Shown piece by piece: positions 43,783 to 54,550 of a DNA stretch of 60,000 nucleotides (positions are counted from its first letter, which is position 1; each line of letters starts with the position of its first letter). Source of the stretch: Symsagittifera roscoffensis (taxonomy: Eukaryota > Xenacoelomorpha > Acoela > Convolutidae); NCBI RefSeq assembly GCF_963678635.1, contig NC_087070.1, positions 33,993,955 through 34,053,954 of the forward strand, written 5' to 3'. Below the pieces are notes generated by a model. It was not told the origin of the DNA. It saw only the letters and a program-made list of their open reading frames with translations, and searched no databases. The translations under genes were made by a program, and so were the position numbers.

Positions 43783-44224
43783 GAATTGCGCTCGGCGATA
43801 AGTGGTTTTTATTAAGTTGCTCGATAAGAATTAGAGTCAAGTTTTAGGTTAGGTTTTAGGTACAGTATTAGGGATTAGGTTTTTATATGATAGTATAGGT
43901 GTGTGATGTTTATGTGTTTATGTTATGTTATTGTTATGATATGTTTTATGTTTGTGTCATCAAGGTGACAGCGCTTATTCGTGCTACTCTGACAAAGATA
44001 AAGGTGGACGATCCACCTTGGTGCTAAATTTTAAATCAGAATTGTGAAGAGAATTTCAATGGAGAGTTTTAAAGACATGATTGATGTTGCATCCAAAAAT
44101 GATGGTTCTAAGTCGCGACCTGTTTTTTAGATCTTGATTGATCGAAAATTGTTTACTGAACACTGAATCAGAGGAGACAGAAAGAAATTACACGACACGA
44201 CAACAAGAATCAACACGAAAAGAA
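43783..44224 (+). other. Spacer between Pol and ORF2, copy 2
   Basis: No ORF. It holds a TTAGGTT-rich patch (43845-43885), a perfect 8-bp hairpin AAGGTGGA/TCCACCTT at 44001-44019, and a strong splice-acceptor-like TGTTTTTTAG ending at 44130, 95 bases before the ORF2 ATG. Confidence 0.6.
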
Positions 44225-45334
44225 ATGGGTGACACGAACGAACTCATGGAATTCCTCTCAGCGAGTCTAGGAGCGACTCTAGACGAGATCTATCAGCGGC
44301 TGATCGATTGTGATTTCACACGAGAAGACCCGGGGTTGGCGATGTTTGTGGTCGCACTCCTCAATGCACTAGGAAGAGAGGGTCGAGGGAATCGCCCTAC
44401 GGAAGTCGTGTTGATGTTGGCCTTTGGTGAGTCCGGGACCGCCGAGAGAGGCCGAAACCGATTGATGAGATGGAGGCGCGGAGAGATGTCTGGCCACGAC
44501 CTGGCTCGTGAGCCAGGACTAGGTGAGCAAAGGTACCACCGGCTAGGTGAGATGCCCTTGCCCGTCCAACCTGCGCAGCCACTCATTGGAGCGAAGAGAC
44601 AACGTGATGGGCCAGGCCCGTCACACTCTGTCGACTCTCCAACAGCTGCTCCTCCCCTAAAGAGAGTGAGAGTGAGCGAGATAGAGATCCAGACGTCGGA
44701 GACGATTGAGACACTGGAGAAGAAGGAGAGAGATCAGAGTGAGCTGTGTGCCAAACTTCAGGAGTACAGGGCCATAGCTCGGGAGAGAGACGAATGGAAA
44801 AAGAAATTTGAAGATCTGCAGGTGGCCTACAAGGAGGATGAGATAAAGCACCTGAAGGAGCTGTATATGGCGAAGGTGAGCCAAGTGTCACCGGAAATCC
44901 TGGCGAGCATGAGGTCCTCGGAGGGATCTAACGACACACGCCCCAGGACAACAGCGCAGGAGCTGTGCGCATCGAGAGGACCTGAGTTTCTGGATTTGCG
45001 TGCATCAAGGGGGCCCGAGGCTCCTCAGCAGACACGACCGTCTGCTTCGAGTCAGAGGTTTACGATACCAGACCCTTCTGACACCTATCTAGCTCCTCAA
45101 TTTCAGGAATCATTTAACCAAGTGGCCAGAGCCGCGATGGATGAGATCAACAGAGGCACTGAGCGGACACTGGCTAGGATCGTTCCTTCCCAGCGTCGTG
45201 ATCATTCATCAAATAGCTCGGAGCGAGCAACCCGCACGATAGCGTGTTCTGCGCCTGGTGGACTCTTTGAGAAGTCTCGCGTGGTAGTCATCAGTTCACG
45301 CAAGTGCCAGCCGAGCATCCTCGAGCCTGCCTGA
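44225..45334 (+). CDS. ORF2 of copy 2: basic coiled-coil protein, 369 aa
   Basis: Starts at the first ATG in a good context (AGAAATGGG) and ends at TGA 45332. The N-terminal 80 residues look helical (LMEFLSASLGATLDEIYQRL). A basic middle contains KRQRDGP and PPLKRVRVS, a possible nuclear localisation signal. Residues about 155-235 form a coiled coil rich in E, K and L. The C-terminal third is low complexity. No known family is recognised. The arrangement recalls ORF1-type nucleic-acid chaperones, but that is only an analogy. The region is deleted from copy 1. ORF3 begins five bases after this stop. Confidence 0.75.
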   Translation: MGDTNELMEFLSASLGATLDEIYQRLIDCDFTREDPGLAMFVVALLNALGREGRGNRPTEVVLMLAFGESGTAERGRNRLMRWRRGEMSGHDLAREPGLGEQRYHRLGEMPLPVQPAQPLIGAKRQRDGPGPSHSVDSPTAAPPLKRVRVSEIEIQTSETIETLEKKERDQSELCAKLQEYRAIARERDEWKKKFEDLQVAYKEDEIKHLKELYMAKVSQVSPEILASMRSSEGSNDTRPRTTAQELCASRGPEFLDLRASRGPEAPQQTRPSASSQRFTIPDPSDTYLAPQFQESFNQVARAAMDEINRGTERTLARIVPSQRRDHSSNSSERATRTIACSAPGGLFEKSRVVVISSRKCQPSILEPA

Positions 45335-45339
45335 ATGAC

Positions 45340-48300
45340 ATGAGCTGGAACCCCGCCAGGAACGACCAAGTAATTCCCCCAGGGAGTCGCCATTTGATCA
45401 TTGGAGACAGTTTGGTGAGAGATCTGAATGAGATCTTCGTCTATGGTCATACTACCATTCTGTCCTTTGGAGGAGCCTCAGTGGCTCAAGTCATCAAAAT
45501 GATGGAGTTCCAGAGCGAGGATCATTTGGATACATTAATAATAATGCTGGGGACCAATGACGTCTCGAGAGCCCCCGTGACTCCGGAGAACAAGTGGGAA
45601 CCTCTATTGGTGTGTCTCTTGAACGAATTGAAAGAAAAGTACAGACCCAAACTCGTGATCCTGTGCACGATACCACCAAATCATTTGGTGGGCACCATAG
45701 CTGCAGATTTCATGAATGGCAACGTGACGCGGTGGAATGAAATGACCCGCAGTCTGGTGAGAAACAACCCTGGCGAGTTGCGACTACTGGATCTCGAAAA
45801 TATGCTGCGCATGACTGACCACATCGCGCTCACTAAAGATGGAGTGCACTTCAATACCCAACGAGGGAGGCATTGGATTAATGATGTGTTTCAGACGCAA
45901 TTGAGGGAAGCGGAGCAAGAGTCGAGGGCGACCGGTTCTTTGGCTCGGACCAATTCGACCGGAGGGAGTAGAATAAGGGCAACCGTGCCCGAATCCCTCG
46001 CCAACCGTCTAGGGCCCTTGGCAACGGAGACGGTTGGAGCCGCAACCGTCGCTCCGAGCTCGAATGTGAGAGACAGGCTAGGGACTGCTCCTCCTCCCAG
46101 GCCGCAATCGATTGGAAGCAGACTCGGCAGATCGGTGGAACAGAACAACAGGAATAACTCCCAGACCGCGTCTAGGAGGAACGATTCGCCTGCCACGACA
46201 AATCCTGCTTCGACAGCAGGACCGTCTACAAGTACCGTGCCAGCGGAGGGAATCGAATCAGGCAGCAGGCTGCTTTGGAATAGATCAGATCCTAGTCATT
46301 GGGGTCAGTATAAGACGGACATGTCGGCGAAGTTGAATATGAATACCTTGACGTGTCGGGAGGATGCGATGAGAATGACTGGCGGTGAAAGTCCCACAGT
46401 GTCGCGACTTTATCGGATACCGGGTGTGGATTGGCTGCTAGCAGAGCAGGAGAAATTCAGCTCCTCGACCTCACTCCGACATGTAGACCTGGATGGATTA
46501 CCTCATGACAATACCTTAGGACCTTTAAACACCCGGTCGCTCACCGACGTTCGAGATAGGACCCGGGAAAGGACACCACCTGTGCGCAAGGGCAAGTTCC
46601 AGACGGAGAACAAGCCCAATAACAAACATCACAAGATGTACAGACAATTCGCTAAACCACCCGGTCAGACGCCGGGCGAGTATTCGAGGGATTACCCCCG
46701 AACTACAACAGTGGTTGGAGACGATAAGAGATACGGGAACCTGAAGGCCCCAATAGGCGATGGCCTTTTTGCAGCTTATGATCCCTTGGACATGAAGGCT
46801 GCCAAGTATCTGGTTGTGGCCGGCTCCGATTATCTCTACACGCCCCGTTCTCTATTCTGGTCCGATGTGATTTTCTTGACGGCGCCTAAATTGGACTGGG
46901 GGCAGGCGATAGGCATGATGATAAGTGTACGGAGAGTGGTCAGCATGGAGCCGCAGGTAATAGTGGTTGCAGGCTCAAATGATCATCTACAAAGCAGAGG
47001 CTTATTGTCACGTTTGACGGATGGATCGATCCCGAGTAACGAGGTTATAGGGGAGGCGATAATGACACTGCTCTCGGCGATGGCCGAGGTAGAGGCAGCA
47101 GCAAGACAACGCTTCACCATGAATGTGGTGAAGGTGATCTTTGTATTGTCACCAGGCTACGCTGCGTTGCCAGAACCCCTTCAATTTGTGTACACAATGG
47201 TCACAACGATAGCAGAGGGGATATTCAACGTGATAATTCCCGCCCCAAACAGAGTAGTGGACCCGGACAATTACTATCCGTCCCGATCTGAGCTTCCCGC
47301 CGTTTGGGCTGACATTTCGAATGCCATACAGGGGCTCAGAGATTGTAGCACAACTCGGTTGGTGCTAGATGAAGTTCTGGGGTTGGAGCTGTCCAACTTC
47401 GCAAGATTACTGAAGCTAAGACCAGGGGTAGGTGACGATCATCTGTTAGTACAACAGGTGGCTGATGATCTCTGGTTCAGACAGATGGATCATGCAGAGA
47501 AAGAGCAGGGAAGGATGATCAGAAAGAATATGACGTCAGCAGAGGAGGACCTCATGGCAATGGCTTTGCGTACGAAGCCACATAACAACATATGGTTGTA
47601 TCTGTCACCGAGGCTGTGCACCTTGGGTGAGGACGCGTTTGAGCATGCGCCGGCAATAATTAAAGAGATACACGCGTATCTGAAGAATCTACTTAATGCC
47701 CGGGAGTTGGCTGGAGGCAAGATGTTGAAACTGATGCAAGACGTAAACACGATGTCGCTGGACAAGTTCCAAGCTGACGTGCTGGCCACGAAGGCACAGT
47801 ATGAACGATCAGATGCTATCTTGGGTGGAATGGGAGTGGGATGGACGCCATCTTTCCTATCGAAGTGCTATCCGAAGGCATCTAGGAACCTGATCGCGAG
47901 CTTCGTCAAAGACATCAGGAAGTTGTCGATTGGCCTGGTGCTAGCCTTATACGTGACATTTGGTCATGAGAACTTTGTGAAAGGACCGGCAAACCTCTTT
48001 ACCCAAGCGTTGGCAGATTTGAGATTGGACGGACTCCTGACTCTGATTGCCATGACCTATGGTCGACTGGGAGATTTGCTTGTGCTATTACGTTACCCTG
48101 AACAACTACAAGGACCCAGTCGTGAGTTCAATGCACAGTTGGAAACCGCCTCGCTCAAGAAGATGAAAGACTGGAAGACTCTCCTGCTTCAATACCTCTT
48201 GCAACAGAACAGAAGCGTCACAGGAGAGGACAAGGTGGCGACGAACGCAGGCGAATGTAAGCAGTATTGTGGCATGCCCTTACTAACAGACTTAGCTGTC

Positions 48301-48471
48301 ATGATGCGGATTGATCCGTTGGCTCTGGTCCACGGACTGAGGGAATTCGTCACAGTGGTGTATGGACCGGTGATGTCTTTTGCGTTCCCGGATGTGCAAG
48401 TTAAAGCGTACAGGAATTCAGTGTTGTACGTCAACCTGGTCTCAGTAGTGGATTGTTCCGTGCTGAATTGA
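45340..48471 (+). pseudogene. ORF3 of copy 2, first part, with SGNH/GDSL hydrolase
   Basis: From ATG 45340. Residues 18-185 form an SGNH hydrolase domain with block I GDS (22-24), block II GGAS (44-47), block III GTND (71-74) and block V DGVH (167-170), so the Ser-Gly-Asn-His set is complete. Such esterases are known in some non-LTR retrotransposons (CR1 ORF1) but are unusual in a Ty3/Gypsy element. Residues about 185-480 are low complexity. Residues about 485-690 look like a second, degenerate SGNH fold with AGSDY and VVAGSND but no DxxH. A helical region follows. The frame is stopped by TGA at 48469, where copy 1 has TGG, and it stays open beyond. Confidence 0.8.
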
Positions 48472-49590
48472 GTAGAACAGAGTGAACTGAGGAAGCTGGC
48501 TAGCGACGATAGGCTGTTCGGAAGAATAGCAGAGCCAGGCTGGGTGTTGATGGACTTCAACAACCACTTCAAATGCAGAATGGGCCGTGAGGATCTGTCC
48601 CACATCCTGTTTAACCCAAGACTCTGGAATTTGAGACCAGTGGTGAAGGATACAGGAGAGGCTGTGGGAGTACCTCAATTGCCGGGAGCCTATGCCCATG
48701 CGAAAGAGAATCAACAAACATGGCTTCCTGGGTCCAGGCCGCTGCCGGACCAATGCCATCGATATCCACCGATAAGGAGGATGTTGTTGGGAGTCACATC
48801 TCCCATCACTGCCCCTCGTATCGGAGCAGCTCGTGACGCAGAGAAGAGAATGCTGAAGTGGAGTGGAGGGATGGAGCCGCGCTTCATCAGCTGGAAAGTT
48901 GCTGCCGCGCATACGTTCGACTTCTCATTCCCCGATGCCTGGAGCAGGAAAAAGATCAAAGCACTACCCTCCAGGAGACCAGAGGTCTCGGCTGAAACGT
49001 GGAACGAAGTATATTCTCCCGCGGATGACTTATCGAGACTGAAGTGGTCAGGAGAAGCGAAAGTGGTGATGCTGGAGGTGGCAAGGGAGAGCAGAGGAGG
49101 CTCATATATAACGATAGAGGACCTGGCCCCACATGGCGAGGAGTTGGTAGAGTTCCTGGTCGATGATGAATTGTTTTATCATGCAGGAGACATGGCCGTA
49201 CCGGCTCGGCCGGATTCGGGCACAGACGCGCGACAAGGACCCTCGGGACCTAGGCCGAAACCTGATGCGGACGACGATGAATTGATGGATCAGGACGATA
49301 ACGATGACGGGACCGGAAGTAAGACGGAGAAACCGGGAGAGACCGATCTAGGAGCGTTGGAAAGGGACTTGCTAGAATACCGGTTCAGTGAAGACGACGA
49401 TGGGGAAGTCGATGGGAGTTTATTGTTGATGGCACCATCGTCCTTCATGTCTCCTACAAAAGAGGCGTCGGCCGATCTATCTCCGATAGACCCAATAAGC
49501 CAGGCTAGAGAGTGCCGAAGCAGGGATCCGCAAGATGTTGAAACTGATGCAAGACGTAAACACGATGTCGCTGGACAAGTTCCAAGCTGA
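48472..49590 (+). pseudogene. ORF3 of copy 2, middle part after the in-frame stop
   Basis: The ORF3 frame continues from 48472 to about 49530 without a break and resembles 27713-28702 of copy 1 (NF...CRMG, RRM.LG..SP). It ends in an acidic linker (DADDDELMDQDDND). The last codons, to 49590, are an out-of-frame read into the duplicated segment. Confidence 0.75.
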
Positions 49591-50284
49591 CGTGCTGGCC
49601 ACGAAGGCACAGTATGAACGATCAGATGCTATCTTGGGTGGAATGGGAGTGGGATGGACGCCATCTTTCCTATCGAAGTGCTATCCGAAGGCATCTAGGA
49701 ACCTGATCGCGAGCTTCGTCAAAGACATCAGGAAGTTGTCGATTGGCCTGGTGCTAGCCTTATACGTGACATTTGGTCATGAGAACTTTGTGAAAGGACC
49801 GGCAAACCTCTTTACCCAAGCGTTGGCAGATTTGAGATTGGACGGACTCCTGACTCTGATTGCCATGACCTATGGTCGACTGGGAGATTTGCTTGTGCTA
49901 TTACGTTACCCTGAACAACTACAAGGACCCAGTCGTGAGTTCAATGCACAGTTGGAAACCGCCTCGCTCAAGAAGATGAAAGACTGGAAGACTCTCCTGC
50001 TTCAATACCTCTTGCAACAGAACAGAAGCGTCACAGGAGAGGACAAGGTGGCGACGAACGCAGGCGAATGTAAGCAGTATTGTGGCATGCCCTTACTAAC
50101 AGACTTAGCTGTCATGATGCGGATTGATCCGTTGGCTCTGGTCCACGGACTGAGGGAATTCGTCACAGTGGTGTATGGACCGGTGATGTCTTTTGCGTTC
50201 CCGGATGTGCAAGTTAAAGCGTACAGGAATTCAGTGTTGTACGTCAACCTGGTCTCAGTAGTGGATTGTTCCGTGCTGAATTGA
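49535..50284 (+). pseudogene. Duplicated ORF3 fragment
   Basis: Second copy of the helical ORF3 segment (GMPLLTDL region), including the same in-frame TGA at 50282. The stop therefore predates the duplication. Confidence 0.85.
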
Positions 50285-50314
50285 GTAGAACAGAGTGAAC
50301 TGAGGAAGCTGGCT

Positions 50315-53300
50315 GTGGAGGGATGGAGTGAACTGCGGAAGTGGAGTGGAGGGATGGAGCCGCGCTTCATCAGCTGGAAAGTTGCTGCCGCGCATACGTT
50401 CGACTTCTCATTCCCCGATGCCTGGAGCAGGAAAAAGATCAAAGCACTACCCTCCAGGAGACCAGAGGTCTCGGCTGAAACGTGGAACGAAGTATATTCT
50501 CCCGCGGATGACTTATCGAGACTGAAGTGGTCAGGAGAAGCGAAAGTGGCGATGCTGGAGGTGGCAAGGGAGAGCAGAGGAGGCTCATATATAACGATAG
50601 AGGACCTGGCCCCACATGGCGAGGAGTTGGTAGAGTTCCTGGTCGATGATGAATTGTTTTATCATGCAGGAGACATGGCCGTACCGGCTCGGCCGGATTC
50701 GGGCACAGACGCGCGACAAGGACCCTCGGGACCTAGGCCGAAACCTGATGCGGACGACGATGAATTGATGGATCAGGACGATAACGATGACGGGACCGGA
50801 AGTAAGACGGAGAAACCGGGAGAGACCGATCTAGGAGCGTTGGAAAGGGACTTGCTAGAATACCGGTTCAGTGAAGACGACGATGGGGAAGTCGATGGGA
50901 GTTTATTGTTGATGGCACCATCGTCCTTCATGTCTCCTACAAAAGAGGCGTCGGCCGATCTATCTCCGATAGACCCAATAAGCCAGGCTAGAGAGTGCCG
51001 AAGCAGGGATCCGCAGAAACTGCTCCATGAATCACCGAGAAGGAGGAAAATCGAAGAGTCGATGAAGATATCGTTCCTCAGTACGTTACCAGAAGAAGAA
51101 TGGGAAAGATATCAAATGGAGTTGGAAGGCAAGACAGGAGCAATCTGGAGCCGAGTAAACTTCATGGAGAAATCTTGGGACGTGATAAGGCGATATGGGA
51201 CGCAGTCCATAATGAAGGTGGGATTGAACCAACCCATCATGCGTGAGGTCCTAGAAAAAATAGTGAGCTCCATGGAGTCGGATGTTCTGACAGAGTCAGT
51301 AACAGAAGACAGTGCCGATGATCAGCATGTTGCAAAGAAATTACCTGTCAGACGAGCCAGGAAAGGGCTGAAGCGACTAAAAGGGAAAACAGGAAGTCGA
51401 GCCATGAACCCGAGAGTGGTGAAGTCAAGAGCCAGCGCAGTGGTGACCTCTTTAACGAGCGCAGGTCGTTCAGGCGAGAGCGGGCAGGGAGATAGTACAA
51501 CGCTGACAGGGGGAGAAAAAGAGAATCGGATACCCCCTATGCTCTTGGCAGGTCTGACCGTAACCGCCACAAGGTCAAAGAAGACGGCGCGAACCCTGGC
51601 AGACACTAAGTTAGAAATGGAAGTAGTCAGTCAATGTGGATCTGGAGGACTTGAAGATTATAGGCCCTCGCGAATCAACATGGCCAAGTTGAAACTGGAA
51701 GGACAACTCGACGTGGTCGAGTACAGTCGAATAACTGTGCCGGAATCGGTCCACATGGGAGATCCGGCAGGGGGTTATGTGGAGATGTTGAAAGCGAGGA
51801 ACTCCGCGAGGGGGCACCTGATGGCTTGGAGTGAAAAGCGGGCCATGCAAGAATATCTGAAAGGGCTTACGGAGAACTCTAACTTCAATCGAAAAGAGTA
51901 TGGCACAGTAATGTCATCAGAAGCGAATGAAATTGGATTGGAAAAACTGCTAGAGATTTCTTGGAGGGCGGCCCTCCAGAAATACTTCGATGAGACGATG
52001 AATGCACCTGCGACGGTAGCAGCATACCTGGCTCATCCTTGCGTGAGAACTGATCTGCAAGTACGACTGGCTTGGTGCTTGATGGGCATCAAAAAGGCGG
52101 AGTATGAAGCCAGTAATGACTCGAAATCACGAGAACAGGAGCTAGAGTTAATGGAAGCTCTACGAGCATTGATTTCGAAAGACGATTCAGCGATAGCATG
52201 GGCTAAGTGTAAGGATGCCCTTTGCTTGGTCAGGTTCGTGGTGGATCGCATCCCCACTCCTGTGTTGGGAGAATGTATAAAGATCATTCGGCAAAAGGGA
52301 GTTGATTGCGAAAGGAACTTCCTTAGGGCACTCCTAGAGCTATATCAGGACATGCCATTGACCGTGCCAAGCAAGGAGTCGAATGATATGGAAAGCTATC
52401 GCAAGTTGGAAGAGGTGAGAAGATACTCCAACAAAGAATTGAGAGTGAGCAGAGACTTGATTGAAGCGGCCAGAGGACAAAAGGAGTTTGCAACACTAGG
52501 GAAACTGAAGTCGTTCCAATACGTGTCTGGCATACCGGGGATGGCGTATAATCCCTTCGTGAACGAAGAAGCCAGGGAAGCATACTTCGACTACGAGCAA
52601 GTCACAGTGCTCAACTTCTGGGTTGAACGGATTAAGGAAATTGGAATGTTGATGGTGGAACAACCCAAGCTTGGAATTATTTTGGAAGAACGAGTAGTCG
52701 AGCCCTCAATTCCCGAGCTAAAAGGGCAAGTGAGTTTTGATTGTGGTTCTTGGGACGGTCCCTTGAAAACCAGTCTAGTAGTGATGTGGGAACTCATGAA
52801 ACCTTCCTGGTGTCCCCATCCTAACGCAGGCTTAATCTGGGACATGACCGCGGATGTCATGTTAGAACGGGATGATGATGCGAGTTTACATGATCTGGCC
52901 ATGATACATCACCTGCTGGCCATGAGATTGACGAAGAAGAAGAGCAACCCGTCCACGGAGCTGTCCGAGGAAGGTATATCGAGTAATTGGTTGAAGCAAG
53001 GCACATGCTTGGCTCAACACAGTGGGATGGAAGGACATGTTTGTAACCTGGGACACTGCCTGATTACGCTAAGCGAGCAGCATCGACAACTGGCACGATT
53101 GTACGGAAGATTGAGCATGTCAGATAAGAGTGCCATGGAGTTGGTCGCAGACTGCCATGGGGTGACGGACGTAAACCTGATCACAGCCTTGGGATTTTGC
53201 AGCATGACGAGTTCGATAGAATCGCTCGAGCGCTTGGAGTGTGCCCATGAGCTAGTGACGTCCCTCAGCGTGGAAATATTCCCTGGAGCATTACAGACAG

Positions 53301-54550
53301 AGCAAAAGATTGGAGGCTGGCGAGAAGCCCTAGAGAATGAAATGAATCTGAAGGATAGTGAAGCCTATCACAGACCTACTGGTTCAAAATATATGGTTGG
53401 TTCAAGCTCAGCGCCGTATTGTAATAGCAAGTATCCTACGCACATGGTGGTGATGGATGCGAGGACGCAACAAGTGTTGGTTGACCAACTTTTCTCTGTG
53501 CCAAAGTGCGTGAGGTTGGCCAGAATGTCAGAGAGGTCATATGACTTGTTGGCAAAGATCTTTCGGGCAGTCCCGAAGAGATCCGAAGGCGAGTTGCAAG
53601 ACGTTGTGGGTGAAGAGTTCATGAGACTGAACGAAGGCAACGTGAGTGAGTTCCAGAAACAGAAAGCGAGTGGAGCGTTACCTACTGAATTCCCCACCAT
53701 AGAAGAGAAAGACGACCTACATAGAATTCTGATGGAAGTGGAACCGTTAGTGGGAGCCTCAGGGTATCGGACCCGAAGGAACATAGTGAGAACCCATGGG
53801 GAGTATCCTTGCCACTGCTTGGCGCAGACGTTGTGGTACCCCAAACGCGGGAATCTGATCCTAGTATGGGACGTGGAGGAGTTGTACTCCACGGGGTTGC
53901 CCGATCAGAATCAACAAGTGTCAATCGTGGTGGTTAGCGCCATGCTAGCAGTGAGATGGTTGGAGGCTAACGCGGACACAAGTGAACAGGAGACGGCCGT
54001 GCCGACTCCTGAACAGCTGAGCAACGTAAAAATGAGTTGTGAGTTGGATCTTTTCAGAACCACCTGCAAGGTTCTGAGAATACCTAAAGCCATTGAAAGA
54101 ATATGGTCAAGGCAAAGATTGATGCCTTGGTTCCGTGCAGTGATGACATCTTGGATGTATGAACGCGCGAAGCGTCACATGTCAAGGAACACGGAAGCCT
54201 ATCAATCTTTCCAGCTAGATATAGGACCAGGAGCCTATAAACGAGCATTCTTGACGCACAGAAACGCGGTCACCACAGCGGTGAAGCGGGTAGCTGGAAC
54301 GCCTTGTGTTACTGAAGATGAGAAGAAAGAGGTCTTAAGAGCTGACCTAGAACGAAACGTGAGCCTATGTCTTCACAACAGCTTTTGCAGGAACCGGGAG
54401 CAGAAGGTGAATGTGGACTTGCTACCTTGTTGCAAAGCGAGGCTGTTGGAACAGGAGGGTTGGGGCACGGCCCGCAACTCTCTGGACATGTTAGAGAAAG
54501 TTCTGGAAGACAGTGACGCTGAACATCAGGATGGAGAAATGATGGAGTGA
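50315..54550 (+). CDS. ORF3 of copy 2, C-terminal part
   Basis: Open for about 1400 codons to TGA 54548. The first ATG in frame is at about 50354. The opening 230 residues repeat the segment at 48855-49530; the rest is unique. Parallel conserved segments in copy 1 are YQYVSG..G.AYNPF, PSWCPHP, C-x9-H-x-C-x4-C near 53010-53060 (possible zinc site), FSVPKCVRLARMS, PCHCLAQT, LVWDVEE and LHNSFC. No signal peptide, membrane segment or known enzyme motif is seen, so it is not a typical envelope protein. It is probably the tail of a single ancestral ORF3 that began at 45340. Function unknown. Confidence 0.75.
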   Translation: MEGWSELRKWSGGMEPRFISWKVAAAHTFDFSFPDAWSRKKIKALPSRRPEVSAETWNEVYSPADDLSRLKWSGEAKVAMLEVARESRGGSYITIEDLAPHGEELVEFLVDDELFYHAGDMAVPARPDSGTDARQGPSGPRPKPDADDDELMDQDDNDDGTGSKTEKPGETDLGALERDLLEYRFSEDDDGEVDGSLLLMAPSSFMSPTKEASADLSPIDPISQARECRSRDPQKLLHESPRRRKIEESMKISFLSTLPEEEWERYQMELEGKTGAIWSRVNFMEKSWDVIRRYGTQSIMKVGLNQPIMREVLEKIVSSMESDVLTESVTEDSADDQHVAKKLPVRRARKGLKRLKGKTGSRAMNPRVVKSRASAVVTSLTSAGRSGESGQGDSTTLTGGEKENRIPPMLLAGLTVTATRSKKTARTLADTKLEMEVVSQCGSGGLEDYRPSRINMAKLKLEGQLDVVEYSRITVPESVHMGDPAGGYVEMLKARNSARGHLMAWSEKRAMQEYLKGLTENSNFNRKEYGTVMSSEANEIGLEKLLEISWRAALQKYFDETMNAPATVAAYLAHPCVRTDLQVRLAWCLMGIKKAEYEASNDSKSREQELELMEALRALISKDDSAIAWAKCKDALCLVRFVVDRIPTPVLGECIKIIRQKGVDCERNFLRALLELYQDMPLTVPSKESNDMESYRKLEEVRRYSNKELRVSRDLIEAARGQKEFATLGKLKSFQYVSGIPGMAYNPFVNEEAREAYFDYEQVTVLNFWVERIKEIGMLMVEQPKLGIILEERVVEPSIPELKGQVSFDCGSWDGPLKTSLVVMWELMKPSWCPHPNAGLIWDMTADVMLERDDDASLHDLAMIHHLLAMRLTKKKSNPSTELSEEGISSNWLKQGTCLAQHSGMEGHVCNLGHCLITLSEQHRQLARLYGRLSMSDKSAMELVADCHGVTDVNLITALGFCSMTSSIESLERLECAHELVTSLSVEIFPGALQTEQKIGGWREALENEMNLKDSEAYHRPTGSKYMVGSSSAPYCNSKYPTHMVVMDARTQQVLVDQLFSVPKCVRLARMSERSYDLLAKIFRAVPKRSEGELQDVVGEEFMRLNEGNVSEFQKQKASGALPTEFPTIEEKDDLHRILMEVEPLVGASGYRTRRNIVRTHGEYPCHCLAQTLWYPKRGNLILVWDVEELYSTGLPDQNQQVSIVVVSAMLAVRWLEANADTSEQETAVPTPEQLSNVKMSCELDLFRTTCKVLRIPKAIERIWSRQRLMPWFRAVMTSWMYERAKRHMSRNTEAYQSFQLDIGPGAYKRAFLTHRNAVTTAVKRVAGTPCVTEDEKKEVLRADLERNVSLCLHNSFCRNREQKVNVDLLPCCKARLLEQEGWGTARNSLDMLEKVLEDSDAEHQDGEMME

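Larger units (their letters stand above)
47719..51014 (+). repeat. 1.8-kb internal tandem duplication in copy 2
   Basis: Bases 47719-49532 are repeated at 49533-51014 almost without change (for example, one T/C difference at 49067). The second unit lacks about 330 bases and carries a short filler near 50315. The duplication shifts the reading frame of ORF3. Confidence 0.95.

Noticed and set aside
50315-54550. Envelope glycoprotein
   Set aside because: No signal peptide, hydrophobic anchor, furin site or fusion peptide seen in either copy.
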